A DNA stretch of 47,209 nucleotides, taken from Actinomycetota bacterium. GTDB taxonomy: Bacteria; Actinomycetota; Thermoleophilia; Solirubrobacterales; 70-9. The stretch is from positions 58,950 through 106,158 of the forward strand of contig VAYN01000012.1 of the NCBI GenBank assembly GCA_005885405.1, written 5' to 3'. The notes under the pieces are model-generated. The model made no database searches, was not told where the DNA came from, and worked only from the letters and a program-made list of their open reading frames with translations. A program made the position numbers and the translations under genes. Shown in pieces: positions 6,296 to 15,717 of this stretch (position 1 is its first letter; the number at the start of each line of letters is the position of its first letter).

Positions 6296-9200
6296 GTGAG
6301 AGCTTTCGCGAAGGCGTCGGCCGGGTCGGCCACCATCGGAAACGGCTGGCTGGGTGGGCTCGGGCTTGCCGCCCTCGCTGCGCTCGTCGTCCTCTGCGCG
6401 GCTCTGGCGCCGGCGGCGAAGGCCGCTGAAGCGACTCCTTCGTACGCGTACTTGCAGACGATTGGGAACGGGGGCGCCAATCCGGAAAAGACCATCGACG
6501 GCGGCGTTGCGCTGGATGAGGACAGCGGAAGGATCTTCCTCGCGGGGCATTCGGGTGGGTTTGTGGCGATCTACGCGCCCGATGCTGAAACCGGAGAGGC
6601 CCCCGAGACTTTCGTGCAGACGGACTTCCGTGTTCAGAACCTGGCTGTCGATTCCACCACGGATGCCATCTACTTCGACAACACTCAGGTTACCTTTGAT
6701 TTGGTCAAGCTCGTGTCGGACGGCCAGCCGACCCCGTCCTACGTCGTCGACCCTGGATTTGCGCCCGATCTTTCCAGCTTCTCCGACCCGGCGGGGGTCG
6801 CAGTCGACCCCACCACGCAAGATCTTCTAGTCGCCGATCGCGGCGCCGCCAAGGTCTTCCGCCTCGATCCGAGCGATGGCTCGATCGTCGACGTGATCGA
6901 CGGGCCCGACGGCGGCGCCTTCCAGACCCCGAACGCGGTCGCGGTCAACTCCAGCGGCGAGATCTACGTGACCGACGTCGGCAGCGGCCGGGTCGACCGC
7001 TTCGCCGCCGACGGCTCCTGGATCGACCAACTGCCGCTGCCCGCCGGCTCCAGCCCCCTGTCGATCGCGGTCAACCCGCTCAGCGGTGACGTGGCCATGC
7101 TTGACAAGCGCGAAGACCGCACCGTCATTGACGGGTTCACCGCGACCGGGACGCTGCAGTTCTCCTCTGTCTTCGCACCTGACATCGAGGGTTTCACCGG
7201 TGGCCTCGCTTCGGACGGCGCCTCGGGCCGCATATTCGTCAACACCGGGAACGGTACCGCTCGCGTCTTCGTCCCGGGGACGCTGCCGGGGGTCGAGGCC
7301 CCCGTCGGGACCCCCGGTCGTAACACCATGCACGTCGAAGCCGAGGTCGCCCCGGGCACGGAGCCGACCACGGCCTGGCTCGAATACTGCCCGGCGACGG
7401 CAGCCTGCGACGACTACCCGGTCTTCGGTGCCGGCGGCGTCAAAAACCCGTGGAAACGCGGTCCGGCGCACGAAGGGCTGGAAGAGGCGAGCCCGGGCGA
7501 AAACATCACGATCGAAGACGACCTGCCGCTTTCCTCCAACGCGAGCTGGAAGCTTAGGGTGACGGCGGAAAACGATCTGCTCGTGAACACCTCGGTGACG
7601 TCGACCGTGAGCAGCCCGCTCCTGGTGCCCGGTGTCGAGACGCTGGGCGTCGGCTCATTGACCGAAACCTCGGCCGAACTCACCGGTCGCATCGACACGC
7701 TCGGGGACCTGACGACCTACCACTTCGATTACGGCACGACGACCGCATACAGCAGCCAGGCTCCGGTTGCCAGTGAGGCCGCCGCCGGCAACAACCGCCA
7801 GCCGCGGACGGTCACCCAGTTGATCACCGGCCTCCAGCCGGACACGACCTACCACTACCGCCTCGTCGCAACCAACGGCGCTGGCGCGGCCTTCGGCGAG
7901 GATCGCACCTTCACCACGGGCCAATCCGGAACCGCGGCGCCGAGCCGCGCCTACGAGATGGTCACTCCCGTTGACCAGAACGGGGCTCTCGTCAACGGAA
8001 GCCGCGACTTCTGGTCTGCCGAGGACGGCTCATGGTTCGTGACCGGCTCCGGCGCCACCGAACCAGACGGGACCTCGACGACGATCTGGCAGCACTTCCT
8101 CAGCCGCCGCGCCGCCGCCGGTTGGTCTGACTGGAGCCAGATCGACCCGCCTCGCTCGCAGGCGGCGGGCACCACCGAGGGCTCGCTCGCGGCGGTCTCC
8201 GAAGACGGCACCCACGCGCTGGTCATCAGCAATCGCGTGCTCGATGCCGGCGGGATCGAGGGCGGGGGCAACCTCTACGTCTCCGACCTCGAGAACGGCA
8301 CCTACGAGTTCGTCGGCGCCGCCAGTGACCAGGACTATCCGGAAGGGGCCTATGGCGGCATTGCCGGTATCCAGCAGATCGGCAAGGTGTTCATCTGGGG
8401 AGCCCCGGACTTCAGCAGTGTGGTCTTCCGCACTGTCCCTCCCCTGCTCCCGGAAGCTCCCAGAAGTCAGATCTATCGCTGGAGCCGTAACGCCGGCCTG
8501 GAGCTGGAGTCGACGATGCCCGACGGCGAACCGCCGTCGGGGGAGACCTCGCCGCCGCCTGCCACCGTCGCCGTAGGGAAGCGACAGGTCTCCGACGACG
8601 GCAGCGTCTCTTACTTCTCGATCGACTTCCAAACCGGCCCGGACTACGGGGTCTACCGCCGGGAGGACGGAGTGACGAAACCGATCTCCTTGATCGAAAA
8701 CGGCCCCCCCGACATGCCGATGCCTGGGGAACTGCTGGCGAGCAGCCGCGACGGCCGGTTCGCTCTCTTCAGCTCTCTGGCGCCACTGACCTCTGACGAT
8801 CCGGGCACCGGGATCGGGCTCTACCGCTACGACGCGGCAGACGAAGATCTCACCTTCCTCTCGGCGATTGGGGCAGGCAACGTGACTTTCTACGGCAGCA
8901 GCGACGATACCCAGACGGCCTACTTCCAGGAGTACATCGCACCTAACACTGTCCTCGGTGTTGTCGCCGGCGATGAGGTTCGGAAGCTATCCGACACCCC
9001 GCCGTTGACCGGCGGGGTTATCAGTCCCAGCGGCCGCTACTTCGCCTGGGTCGAAGACGGGATCCGGCTCTACGATGCGCAGACGGATTCGACGAGTTGC
9101 GTTTCCTGCCCAGCGGGCGGCGGTCCCAGTCTGGGCGACCTGCTCGGGGGCATCGAGACCGGGCGGAGCCCGGGAAACAAGGTTCCGCGCCTTCTCTACG

Positions 9201-9880
9201 ACGATGGCACGCTGGTGTTCAGCACCAAGAACCAGCTGGCCACCGAGGACCAGAACAGCAACTTCGACGTCTACACCTACAAGGACGGCGGAGTAACGCT
9301 GATCAGCCCCGGCAACGGCCCCTACGACGCGAGGGTGATGGAGACTGCGGCCGACGGCAGGGACATCTTCTTCACCACCGACCAGGGCCTCCTTCCTGGG
9401 GACACCAACAACGTCTCGGACGTCTACGACGCCCGGGTCGGCGGCGGCTTCGCCGAGCCGGTCCAGACGAGTCAATGCCAGAGAGAAGCCTGCAAGGGCC
9501 CGGTCGCCTCGCCTCCGGGCACGCCGGCTCTCGGCAGCGGAGACCGCGGGACCGATGTCGCCGCGGCCTCGATCCTCAGCGTTAGGAAGTTGACGAAGTC
9601 TGACCGCGCTGCTCTCGCCCGAGGCGGCAAGGCCCACCTCAAGGTGAAGGTCAGCGGCCCCGGAAAGGTGACCGTGACCGGCAAGGCCTCCGGCTCGGCC
9701 AGGGCCAAGAAGGCGGGGACGGTGAGCGTGCCGATCTCGCTCTCGAAGAGCGCTCTGTCTGAGCTGAGGTCCAACGGCAAGCTCACCATCTCACTGGCGA
9801 TTCACTTCGGGAACGCGAAGCCGAAGGTGGTCTCGATGACCCTGCAAACCGTCACGTCCAAGAAAGGGGGCTCGCGATGA
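6296..9880 (+). CDS. Cassette 2 gene A: secreted beta-propeller/FN3-like protein
   Basis: This is a 1194-aa exported protein. I chose GTG 6296 because AAGGAGAG (6281-6288) precedes it at good spacing and the protein then begins with a signal peptide (about residues 1-42; hydrophobic core LAALAALVVLCAALAPAA). Residues about 45-390 form an NHL/YncE-like propeller (VAVDPTTQDLLVADRG, VAVNSSGEIYVTDVGSGRV). Residues about 446-541 are FN3-like (TYHFDYGTT..., LQPDTTYHYRLVATNGAG). Residues about 550-1060 form a TolB/WD40-like propeller. A basic beta-rich domain ends the protein. It may bind carbohydrate or other surface ligands, but no catalytic motif is visible. Its stop overlaps the start of the next gene as ATGA (9877-9880), indicating translational coupling. 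Confidence 0.88.
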   Translation: MRAFAKASAGSATIGNGWLGGLGLAALAALVVLCAALAPAAKAAEATPSYAYLQTIGNGGANPEKTIDGGVALDEDSGRIFLAGHSGGFVAIYAPDAETGEAPETFVQTDFRVQNLAVDSTTDAIYFDNTQVTFDLVKLVSDGQPTPSYVVDPGFAPDLSSFSDPAGVAVDPTTQDLLVADRGAAKVFRLDPSDGSIVDVIDGPDGGAFQTPNAVAVNSSGEIYVTDVGSGRVDRFAADGSWIDQLPLPAGSSPLSIAVNPLSGDVAMLDKREDRTVIDGFTATGTLQFSSVFAPDIEGFTGGLASDGASGRIFVNTGNGTARVFVPGTLPGVEAPVGTPGRNTMHVEAEVAPGTEPTTAWLEYCPATAACDDYPVFGAGGVKNPWKRGPAHEGLEEASPGENITIEDDLPLSSNASWKLRVTAENDLLVNTSVTSTVSSPLLVPGVETLGVGSLTETSAELTGRIDTLGDLTTYHFDYGTTTAYSSQAPVASEAAAGNNRQPRTVTQLITGLQPDTTYHYRLVATNGAGAAFGEDRTFTTGQSGTAAPSRAYEMVTPVDQNGALVNGSRDFWSAEDGSWFVTGSGATEPDGTSTTIWQHFLSRRAAAGWSDWSQIDPPRSQAAGTTEGSLAAVSEDGTHALVISNRVLDAGGIEGGGNLYVSDLENGTYEFVGAASDQDYPEGAYGGIAGIQQIGKVFIWGAPDFSSVVFRTVPPLLPEAPRSQIYRWSRNAGLELESTMPDGEPPSGETSPPPATVAVGKRQVSDDGSVSYFSIDFQTGPDYGVYRREDGVTKPISLIENGPPDMPMPGELLASSRDGRFALFSSLAPLTSDDPGTGIGLYRYDAADEDLTFLSAIGAGNVTFYGSSDDTQTAYFQEYIAPNTVLGVVAGDEVRKLSDTPPLTGGVISPSGRYFAWVEDGIRLYDAQTDSTSCVSCPAGGGPSLGDLLGGIETGRSPGNKVPRLLYDDGTLVFSTKNQLATEDQNSNFDVYTYKDGGVTLISPGNGPYDARVMETAADGRDIFFTTDQGLLPGDTNNVSDVYDARVGGGFAEPVQTSQCQREACKGPVASPPGTPALGSGDRGTDVAAASILSVRKLTKSDRAALARGGKAHLKVKVSGPGKVTVTGKASGSARAKKAGTVSVPISLSKSALSELRSNGKLTISLAIHFGNAKPKVVSMTLQTVTSKKGGSR

Positions 9881-12675
9881 CCCGCTTCAGTCGCGTCCCG
9901 CGCCTCGGCACCACCCTGGCGCTCACGCTTCTACTCGCCCTCACCGTTGCGGGCACCGCTCGCGCCGAGCTGTTTGAAAGTGTCGGAATGGGGTTGAACT
10001 ACCCTCCGGTTCTCGATCGCAACGGCACGCTCGGCGACACCCAGGCCGAACGCGAAGACGACGTGCTGCTTCCTCCGGTCTTCCAGCGGCAGGCCGGGTC
10101 GCACCCCGACTTTACCTTCGCCTTCGAGTTGAACAAGAATGGGGAAGGCTTCCCCGCCGAAACGGTCAGGGACGTCGACGTCGATCTGCCCAGGGGGATG
10201 GTCGGCAACCCGACCGGGATGGCGACCTGCTCCACGACGCTCCTGATCAACCCAGGCAACGGCGGCGCCGACTGCCCTGTGGCCTCGCAGGTAGGGATGG
10301 TCGACATCGTGGTTCATTGGCCGGGCATCCCTCCAACTCTTAGCCGGATCGGCCTCTTCAACCTGGCCCACGGCCCTGAGGTCCCCGCCCGCTTCGGCTT
10401 CAACTACTCCAACGTCCTCGGCCTGATCTCCGCCCGGGTCCGCCCCGGGGACTACGGCATCTCCTCGGGGAGCATGGCGATTTCAAATGCCCAGACCGTT
10501 GAGTCCGTCCGCGTCACCCTCTGGGGGGTGCCCGCCGATTCAAGCCACGATGTGCTTCGCTCCAAAAAAGTCCAGCAGTTGGGTGGAGAAGAAGGACAGC
10601 CTTCTACCGCATACATGGAAAAAGGCCTGATCTCCACCGACACCGCCCGGGTCCCGTTCCTCACCGCCCCGACCTCCTGCTCGGAAGAGCCCGTTTCCTT
10701 CGTGGCCAGAGCTGACAGTTGGGAAAACCCCGGGGTGTGGGATGAACGCACCTTCACCGCCGATGAGAACGGCGTCCCCTTCGCCTTCGAAGGCTGCGAG
10801 AAACTCCCGTTCAATCCCACGGCCTCGGCGAGCCTGACCACCGGCGCCACCGACAGCCCCGCCGGGCTGACGGTCGACGTCGACGTCCCCCAGCCGCAGG
10901 ATCCCGACGGACTTGCCGAGGCCCACGTGCGCAAGGTCAAGGTCACCCTGCCGCAGGGCTTCGCGGTCAACGCCGCCTCGGCCAACGGCCTCGGCTCCTG
11001 CTCCCAGGACGAGATTGCCCTCGGCACGAACGACGCTCCCACCTGCCCGGACTCCTCCAAGCTCGGCACGGTCACGATCGACACGCCGCTGCTCGACGAA
11101 CAGCTGGTGGGCAACGTCTATCTCGCCAAGCAGAACGACAACCCGTTCAACTCGCTGCTGGCGATGTACATCGCCGTAAAAGGCCCCGGCTTCTACCTGA
11201 AGCTGCCCGGCAAGATCGACCTCGATCCCGTCACCGGCCAGGTCACCACGACCTTCGACGACAACCCGCAGCTGCCGTTCGAAAAGCTGCGTCTGGAACT
11301 CGACGGCGGCCCCCGTGCCGCTCTCACCACCCCGGCGGCCTGCGGCAACTACGCCGCGCAGGCCGAGTTCCTCTCCTGGGCGTCTGACAAACCGGTGATG
11401 ACGTCGATCCCGATGCCGGTCGACCAGAACTGCGCCGGCGGCAGCTTCTCGCCGGGCTTCCGGGCCGGGACGCTCGACGCCACCGCGGGCAGCTTCTCGC
11501 CCTTCTTCATGCGGATCACCCGCGGCGACGGCGAGCAGAACCTGGCGGCGCTTACTGCGACCCTCCCAGAGGGCCTTCTGGCCAAGCTCGCCGGCGTGCC
11601 GCTCTGCGGCGACGCGCAGGCCGCCACCGCTGAGTGCCCGGCCGGCAGCCAGGTCGGCTCGGTGGTCGTCGGCGCCGGTTCCGGCTCCAACCCCCTCTAC
11701 GTGCCGCAGGCCGGCAAGGCGCCGACTGCCGCCTACCTCGCCGGTCCTTATAAGGGGGCTCCCTACAGCCTCGTCGTCAAGGTCCCGGCCCAGGCCGGCC
11801 CCTTCGACCTCGGCACGGTCGCGGTTCGCAACGGTCTCTACATCGACCCGACGACCGCTCAGGTGACGGCGAAGTCCGATCCGCTGCCGCAGATCCTGCA
11901 GGGGATCCCGATCGCCTATCGCGACGTTCGGGTCGAAGTAAACCGGCCGAACTTCACGATCAACCCGACCAGTTGCAAGGCGATGAAGGTGACGAGCACG
12001 CTCACCTCCGCGGGTGGCCAGTCTGCCTCGGCCGCCGACGGCTTCCGAGCCAGTGAGTGCGGCGAGCTCGGCTTCGGCCCGCAGCTGAAGCTCTCCCTCA
12101 AGGGCAAGATGAACCGCACCGGCAACCCCGCCCTGAAAGCGGTCCTCAAAGCACCGCAGGGCGAGGCCAACATCGCCAAGACGACGGTGATCCTGCCGCA
12201 GTCCCAGTTCATCGACCAGTCCCACATCTCCAATCCCTGCACGATGGTCCAGTTCAACGCCGACGACTGCCCGGCGGGCTCTGTCCTCGGCCAAGCGACG
12301 GCCTACACGCCGCTCCTCGACAAGCCGCTCACCGGACCGGTCTACTTCCGCTCCAACGGAGGCGCGAGGGAACTGCCGGACCTGGTCGCCGACCTCGACG
12401 GCCAGATCCACGTCACCCTTGTCGGCTTCATCGACTCGGTCAAAACCGGGCCGGAAACCTCCAGGGTCAGGACCCGGTTCCTGAACGTCCCCGACGCCCC
12501 GGTCTCGAAGTTCGTGATCAGGCTGGCCGGCGGCAAGAAAGGCCTGATCGAGAACAGCCGCAACATCTGCTCCTTCACCCCGAAGGCGAAGGTGCAGATG
12601 ACCGGGCAGAACGGCAAGACCGCCAACTCGAACCTGAAGCTGGGGACGAGCTGCGGGAAGAAGAAGGGCGCTTGA
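9877..12675 (+). CDS. Cassette 2 gene B: secreted multi-repeat protein
   Basis: This 932-aa protein has a signal peptide (residues 1-30, ending ARA before ELFES) and about four related repeats of 150-220 residues. Each repeat carries an LP.G...NP turn, cysteines (for example TCP, ECP, DCP), an S.VG/GSVLG strand and a VYF or VYL strand. The C-terminal third is nearly the same as the fragment at 1-1079 and the end of the protein at 15714-18431. The repeats look like disulfide-stabilised beta-sandwiches, perhaps a cell-surface coat or adhesin; I see no active-site signature. It is translationally coupled to gene A by ATGA overlap, so the two are probably made in a fixed ratio and may act together. 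Confidence 0.88.
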   Translation: MTRFSRVPRLGTTLALTLLLALTVAGTARAELFESVGMGLNYPPVLDRNGTLGDTQAEREDDVLLPPVFQRQAGSHPDFTFAFELNKNGEGFPAETVRDVDVDLPRGMVGNPTGMATCSTTLLINPGNGGADCPVASQVGMVDIVVHWPGIPPTLSRIGLFNLAHGPEVPARFGFNYSNVLGLISARVRPGDYGISSGSMAISNAQTVESVRVTLWGVPADSSHDVLRSKKVQQLGGEEGQPSTAYMEKGLISTDTARVPFLTAPTSCSEEPVSFVARADSWENPGVWDERTFTADENGVPFAFEGCEKLPFNPTASASLTTGATDSPAGLTVDVDVPQPQDPDGLAEAHVRKVKVTLPQGFAVNAASANGLGSCSQDEIALGTNDAPTCPDSSKLGTVTIDTPLLDEQLVGNVYLAKQNDNPFNSLLAMYIAVKGPGFYLKLPGKIDLDPVTGQVTTTFDDNPQLPFEKLRLELDGGPRAALTTPAACGNYAAQAEFLSWASDKPVMTSIPMPVDQNCAGGSFSPGFRAGTLDATAGSFSPFFMRITRGDGEQNLAALTATLPEGLLAKLAGVPLCGDAQAATAECPAGSQVGSVVVGAGSGSNPLYVPQAGKAPTAAYLAGPYKGAPYSLVVKVPAQAGPFDLGTVAVRNGLYIDPTTAQVTAKSDPLPQILQGIPIAYRDVRVEVNRPNFTINPTSCKAMKVTSTLTSAGGQSASAADGFRASECGELGFGPQLKLSLKGKMNRTGNPALKAVLKAPQGEANIAKTTVILPQSQFIDQSHISNPCTMVQFNADDCPAGSVLGQATAYTPLLDKPLTGPVYFRSNGGARELPDLVADLDGQIHVTLVGFIDSVKTGPETSRVRTRFLNVPDAPVSKFVIRLAGGKKGLIENSRNICSFTPKAKVQMTGQNGKTANSNLKLGTSCGKKKGA

Positions 12676-12716
12676 GGTACGGGAATATACACTGGTTTAG
12701 AGGGAGAAATATCCCT

Positions 12717-12762
12717 TAACACCTATATTTGGTATGTATATGTTCCGAACCGGGGGGTTCGG
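12717..12762 (+). promoter_or_regulatory. Promoter and GGGG-loop hairpin leader of cassette 3
   Basis: The gap after 12675 is unusually AT-rich. It contains TTAACA (12717-12722), CACCTATATT (12719-12728), and TATGTA/TATGTT candidates (12733-12738, 12739-12744). CCGAACC (12745-12751) and GGTTCGG (12756-12762) form a perfect 7-bp stem around a GGGG loop, like the hairpin at 6189-6207. CACCTATA recurs at 40649-40656. Which hexamer is the true -10 is unclear; TATATT at 12724-12729 would put the hairpin about nine bases into the transcript. Confidence 0.45.
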
Positions 12763-12785
12763 CAGGAAACGACAGGGAGGTCTGG

Positions 12786-15464
12786 ATGGAGGCGCGCAGT
12801 CTTAATCGGCGCGGACGAGTCATGTCCGCGCTTCTTGCGGCAGTAGTCGTCGCGGCTTGCTTCGGCGTGGGGATGGCCTCGGCGGTGGCGCCGACGGTGG
12901 TCGTCGAGAACGCCAACGAAGTCTCCTTCACTTCGGCTCACGCGGAAGGGACCGTGGACCCGCAGGGGGTCGAAACCTCATGCCACTTCGAGTTCATCAG
13001 CCAGGCCCAGATCGATGAAAACGCCACCTACGGCCTCTCCGAATGGGAAGGCGCGGGAAGCGCTCCCTGCGACGTCGAACCGCTGACCGGCACGGGGGCG
13101 CAGGCAGTCGAAGCGCAGCTCGAAGGGCTCACCCCCTCGACCGTCTACCACCTGCGCCTCGTCGCTTCCAACGCCGACGGCCAGAGCGAAGCGGTAGCCG
13201 CGAGCACCTTCGAAACCGAAGCGGTCGACCCCGCCTCGGCGACGATCGACCCCGTCACCGGCGTCACCGGAACCACCGCCCACTTCTCCGGCTCGATCAA
13301 TCCCCAGGCCCCCGCCGGTAACCCCGCCGCCTACGACGTCAACTGGCACTTCGAGTGCTCGCCGGAATGCCCCGGCCTGGCGGGCGGAACGATCTCCGCT
13401 GACAGCTCCGACCACACGGTCGAAGCCGACGCGTCTGGCCTCGAGCCGAACACTGCATACCTGGTGAAACTGGTCGCGAGCAATGCCGGCGGCCCCGCCG
13501 AATCGGCGACGACCCCCTTCACCACCGAGGCGACCGGACCCCAGGCGGAGACGATTCCCGCCTTCGCGCTCGACGACGGTTCCAGCGCCGTCCTCGGCGC
13601 CCGGATCAATCCGAGGAACTCGCCCACGAGCTTTTGGTTCGAATATGGATTGACGACGGCCTACGGCCAGAGCGCCCCGGCTGCGGAGGACGCCGATGCG
13701 GGCTCCGGCGGCCAGACTGAGATCGAGACGCAGGAAATCACCGGCCTCGCTCCCGGCACCGTCTACCACTACCGCGTCGTCGCCGAAAACCCCGCCGGCC
13801 AGGCGATCGGCAACGACGTGACCTTCCGGACGCCACCGTCAGCATCGAGCCAGACGTGCCCGAACGCCGTCTTGCGCTCGGAAAACAGCTCCTCGGCACT
13901 GCCGGACTGCCGCGCCTACGAGATGGTCTCCCCGCCTGCGAAGAACGGTAACGACGTCGGCCTCTCCGGCGCCTCGCCGGTGTACGTGGCCGCCGCCAAT
14001 GGGAACGCGCTCGCCTTCGAGACCCTGGGCGCGCTGCCGGGGTCGCAGTCATCCACTGCCATCAACCAGAACCTCAGCACCCGCGGGGCCGACGGCTGGT
14101 CGACCAAGCCCCTCGTTCCACCGGTGCCCGCCCGTGACAACGCGAGCTTCCCAATTTTCCTCAACTTCAGTCCGAACCTCGAGCGGGGCGTCATGCGGAA
14201 CCCACCGGGACCGTCCTTGGCGCCGGGTGACGTCGCAGGCGCTGACAACCTCTACCTGCGGGACAACGGCGATGACAGCTATCAGACCTTGAGCGCCCCG
14301 GCCGTGGCAGGTCCCAACCCTGAGAGCCTCGCCTTCTACGGGGAAAGCGCCGACTCATCACACGTGGCTTTCGAAGCCAACGCGGCCCTCACGCCCGGCG
14401 CTCCACCGCCGCCGGATGTAGTCAGCAACCTGTACGAGCGCGCCGATGGCGAACTGCGCCTGGTCTCGGTTCTACCGAGCGGCGAACCTGCACCTCACGG
14501 CGTCGCGCTTCTCGCCTCCAGCTTCATCCATACCATGGCCCACTCCGTCTCCGAAGACGGGTCGAGGATCGTCTTTCAGACCTCGAACCTGGGCGGCGAC
14601 CCCGAAGAAGAACAGATCTATCTGCGGGAAGATGGGACGAGCACCGTGCAGGTCTCCGAGTCCCAGCGGGCGATCACCGACCCGGCTCCCACTACGCCGG
14701 TTCTGTGGGGGTCGAGCGCGGATGGCGCAAGGGTCGTCTTCACCAGCCCGAAAGCGCTCACCGATGACGCCCCGGTCGGCAGCACCAACGTCTACCGGTT
14801 CGACGCGAACAGTGGGGAGCTCGAAACCCTCACCGTCAGCGCGAACCCTGACGACCCGATCCCGGCGACGACCGGCGTGCTCGGGATCTCGGAGGACGCC
14901 TCTTACATCTACTTCCAGTCGCTCACCCAGTACGCGCCCGGGCAGGGCGTTAAAGGAGGACCGAACATCTACGTCTGGCACGACGGGGAGATTCGCTACA
15001 TCGCGACGGCGGACGTGGGCGACCTCGGCGCGGCGAATATCACTCCTCGCGTCTCGCCGAACGGGCGCTACCTCGTCTTCGGGACCTCGAGCCGCGTCAC
15101 GGCGTACGACAACGCCGACGCCATCACCGGGGCCCCCGACAGCGAGGTGTACCTCTACGACGCGGGCGCCGATCGCGTGACCTGTGCCTCCTGCAGGCTG
15201 AGCGGCGACCAGCCGACCGGCGCCGCGAGCCTCCCCGCTCCCCCGTTCCGAAAGTTGAATGACCGCCAGCGCACCGTGCTCGACGACGGGACGGTCTTCT
15301 TCGACAGCGCCGACGCCATCGTCCCCGCGGACAGCAACGGGCTGCGAGACGTCTTCGAGTTCAGGGACGGGCGGGTGGACTTGATCTCCTCGGGGACGAG
15401 CGCAGACATCAGCGCCTTTGCCGGGGACCCGCGACCGCCTCGCGCCGACCGATGTCGACCATAA
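12786..15464 (+). CDS. Cassette 3 gene A: secreted FN3-like/propeller protein, frame-broken
   Basis: This 892-aa reading frame begins at ATG 12786 behind GGGAGG (12775-12780). An in-frame TTG at 12729 is rejected because it lacks a signal sequence. A signal peptide covers about residues 1-33 (MSALLAAVVVAACFGVGMASA). Three FN3-like domains follow (about 35-145, 148-255, 258-350), with motifs TPSTVYHLRLVASN and APGTVYHYRVVAEN. A TolB/WD40-like propeller occupies the remainder. The architecture matches gene A at 6296. After ...ISAFA at about 15420 the frame is lost and ends in an unrelated tail. The expected sequence resumes in the +1 frame (TRDRLAPTD...DVYDARIGGGF), with roughly 11 residues missing. 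This is either a real disrupted gene or an assembly error. Confidence 0.85.
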   Translation: MEARSLNRRGRVMSALLAAVVVAACFGVGMASAVAPTVVVENANEVSFTSAHAEGTVDPQGVETSCHFEFISQAQIDENATYGLSEWEGAGSAPCDVEPLTGTGAQAVEAQLEGLTPSTVYHLRLVASNADGQSEAVAASTFETEAVDPASATIDPVTGVTGTTAHFSGSINPQAPAGNPAAYDVNWHFECSPECPGLAGGTISADSSDHTVEADASGLEPNTAYLVKLVASNAGGPAESATTPFTTEATGPQAETIPAFALDDGSSAVLGARINPRNSPTSFWFEYGLTTAYGQSAPAAEDADAGSGGQTEIETQEITGLAPGTVYHYRVVAENPAGQAIGNDVTFRTPPSASSQTCPNAVLRSENSSSALPDCRAYEMVSPPAKNGNDVGLSGASPVYVAAANGNALAFETLGALPGSQSSTAINQNLSTRGADGWSTKPLVPPVPARDNASFPIFLNFSPNLERGVMRNPPGPSLAPGDVAGADNLYLRDNGDDSYQTLSAPAVAGPNPESLAFYGESADSSHVAFEANAALTPGAPPPPDVVSNLYERADGELRLVSVLPSGEPAPHGVALLASSFIHTMAHSVSEDGSRIVFQTSNLGGDPEEEQIYLREDGTSTVQVSESQRAITDPAPTTPVLWGSSADGARVVFTSPKALTDDAPVGSTNVYRFDANSGELETLTVSANPDDPIPATTGVLGISEDASYIYFQSLTQYAPGQGVKGGPNIYVWHDGEIRYIATADVGDLGAANITPRVSPNGRYLVFGTSSRVTAYDNADAITGAPDSEVYLYDAGADRVTCASCRLSGDQPTGAASLPAPPFRKLNDRQRTVLDDGTVFFDSADAIVPADSNGLRDVFEFRDGRVDLISSGTSADISAFAGDPRPPRADRCRP

Positions 15465-15717
15465 CCGCGACGTCTACGACGCCCGGATCGGGGGCGGGTT
15501 CGCCGCCCCGCGCCAAGGCGCCGGGAGCTGCTCCGGCGACGAATGCCAGGGGCAGGCCGGCACGGTCCCGGCGATCGCGCCACCGGCCAGCGCCCAGCTG
15601 AGGAATCCGCACCACCCGAAGAAGCACAAGAAGTGCAGGTCCTCGAAGCGGGGCAAGGGCAAGAAGAAGCACTGCAAGCGGCGAAAGTCGAAGACGGGCA
15701 AGGGGGGGAACCGATGA
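15418..15717 (+). pseudogene. Detached C-terminus of cassette 3 gene A
   Basis: In the +1 frame relative to the gene starting at 12786, this segment continues the propeller with TRDRLAPTDVDHNRDVYDA and RIGGGF. The paralogue at 6296-9880 has the matching DVYDARVGGGF at the same place. It ends with a strongly basic Lys/Arg tail of about 35 residues with HPKKHKK and KRGKGKKKHCKRRK. It has no plausible independent start or ribosome-binding site. Its TGA overlaps the ATG of gene B at 15714 (ATGA), as in cassette 2, so it is the true end of gene A. The basic tail could anchor the protein to acidic cell-wall polymers (inference). Confidence 0.75.

Noticed and set aside
10540-12411. 623-residue minus-strand open frame opposite cassette 2 gene B
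   Set aside because: Its composition is Arg/Glu/Gly-rich with no recognisable motif. The plus frame has a signal peptide and paralogues.
12681-12715. Terminator hairpin GGGAATAT/ATATCCC after cassette 2 gene B
   Set aside because: The stem is seven bases with a bulge and a 20-base loop. It is weak and more likely part of an AT-rich promoter region.
12729-12785. TTG start at 12729 for cassette 3 gene A
   Set aside because: It lies inside the promoter and hairpin region. ATG 12786 has a ribosome-binding site and begins the signal peptide.
15543-15713. Start at 15543 for cassette 3 gene B
   Set aside because: The added residues are a shifted reading of the A-gene tail. ATG 15714 starts the signal peptide and repeats the ATGA overlap of cassette 2.
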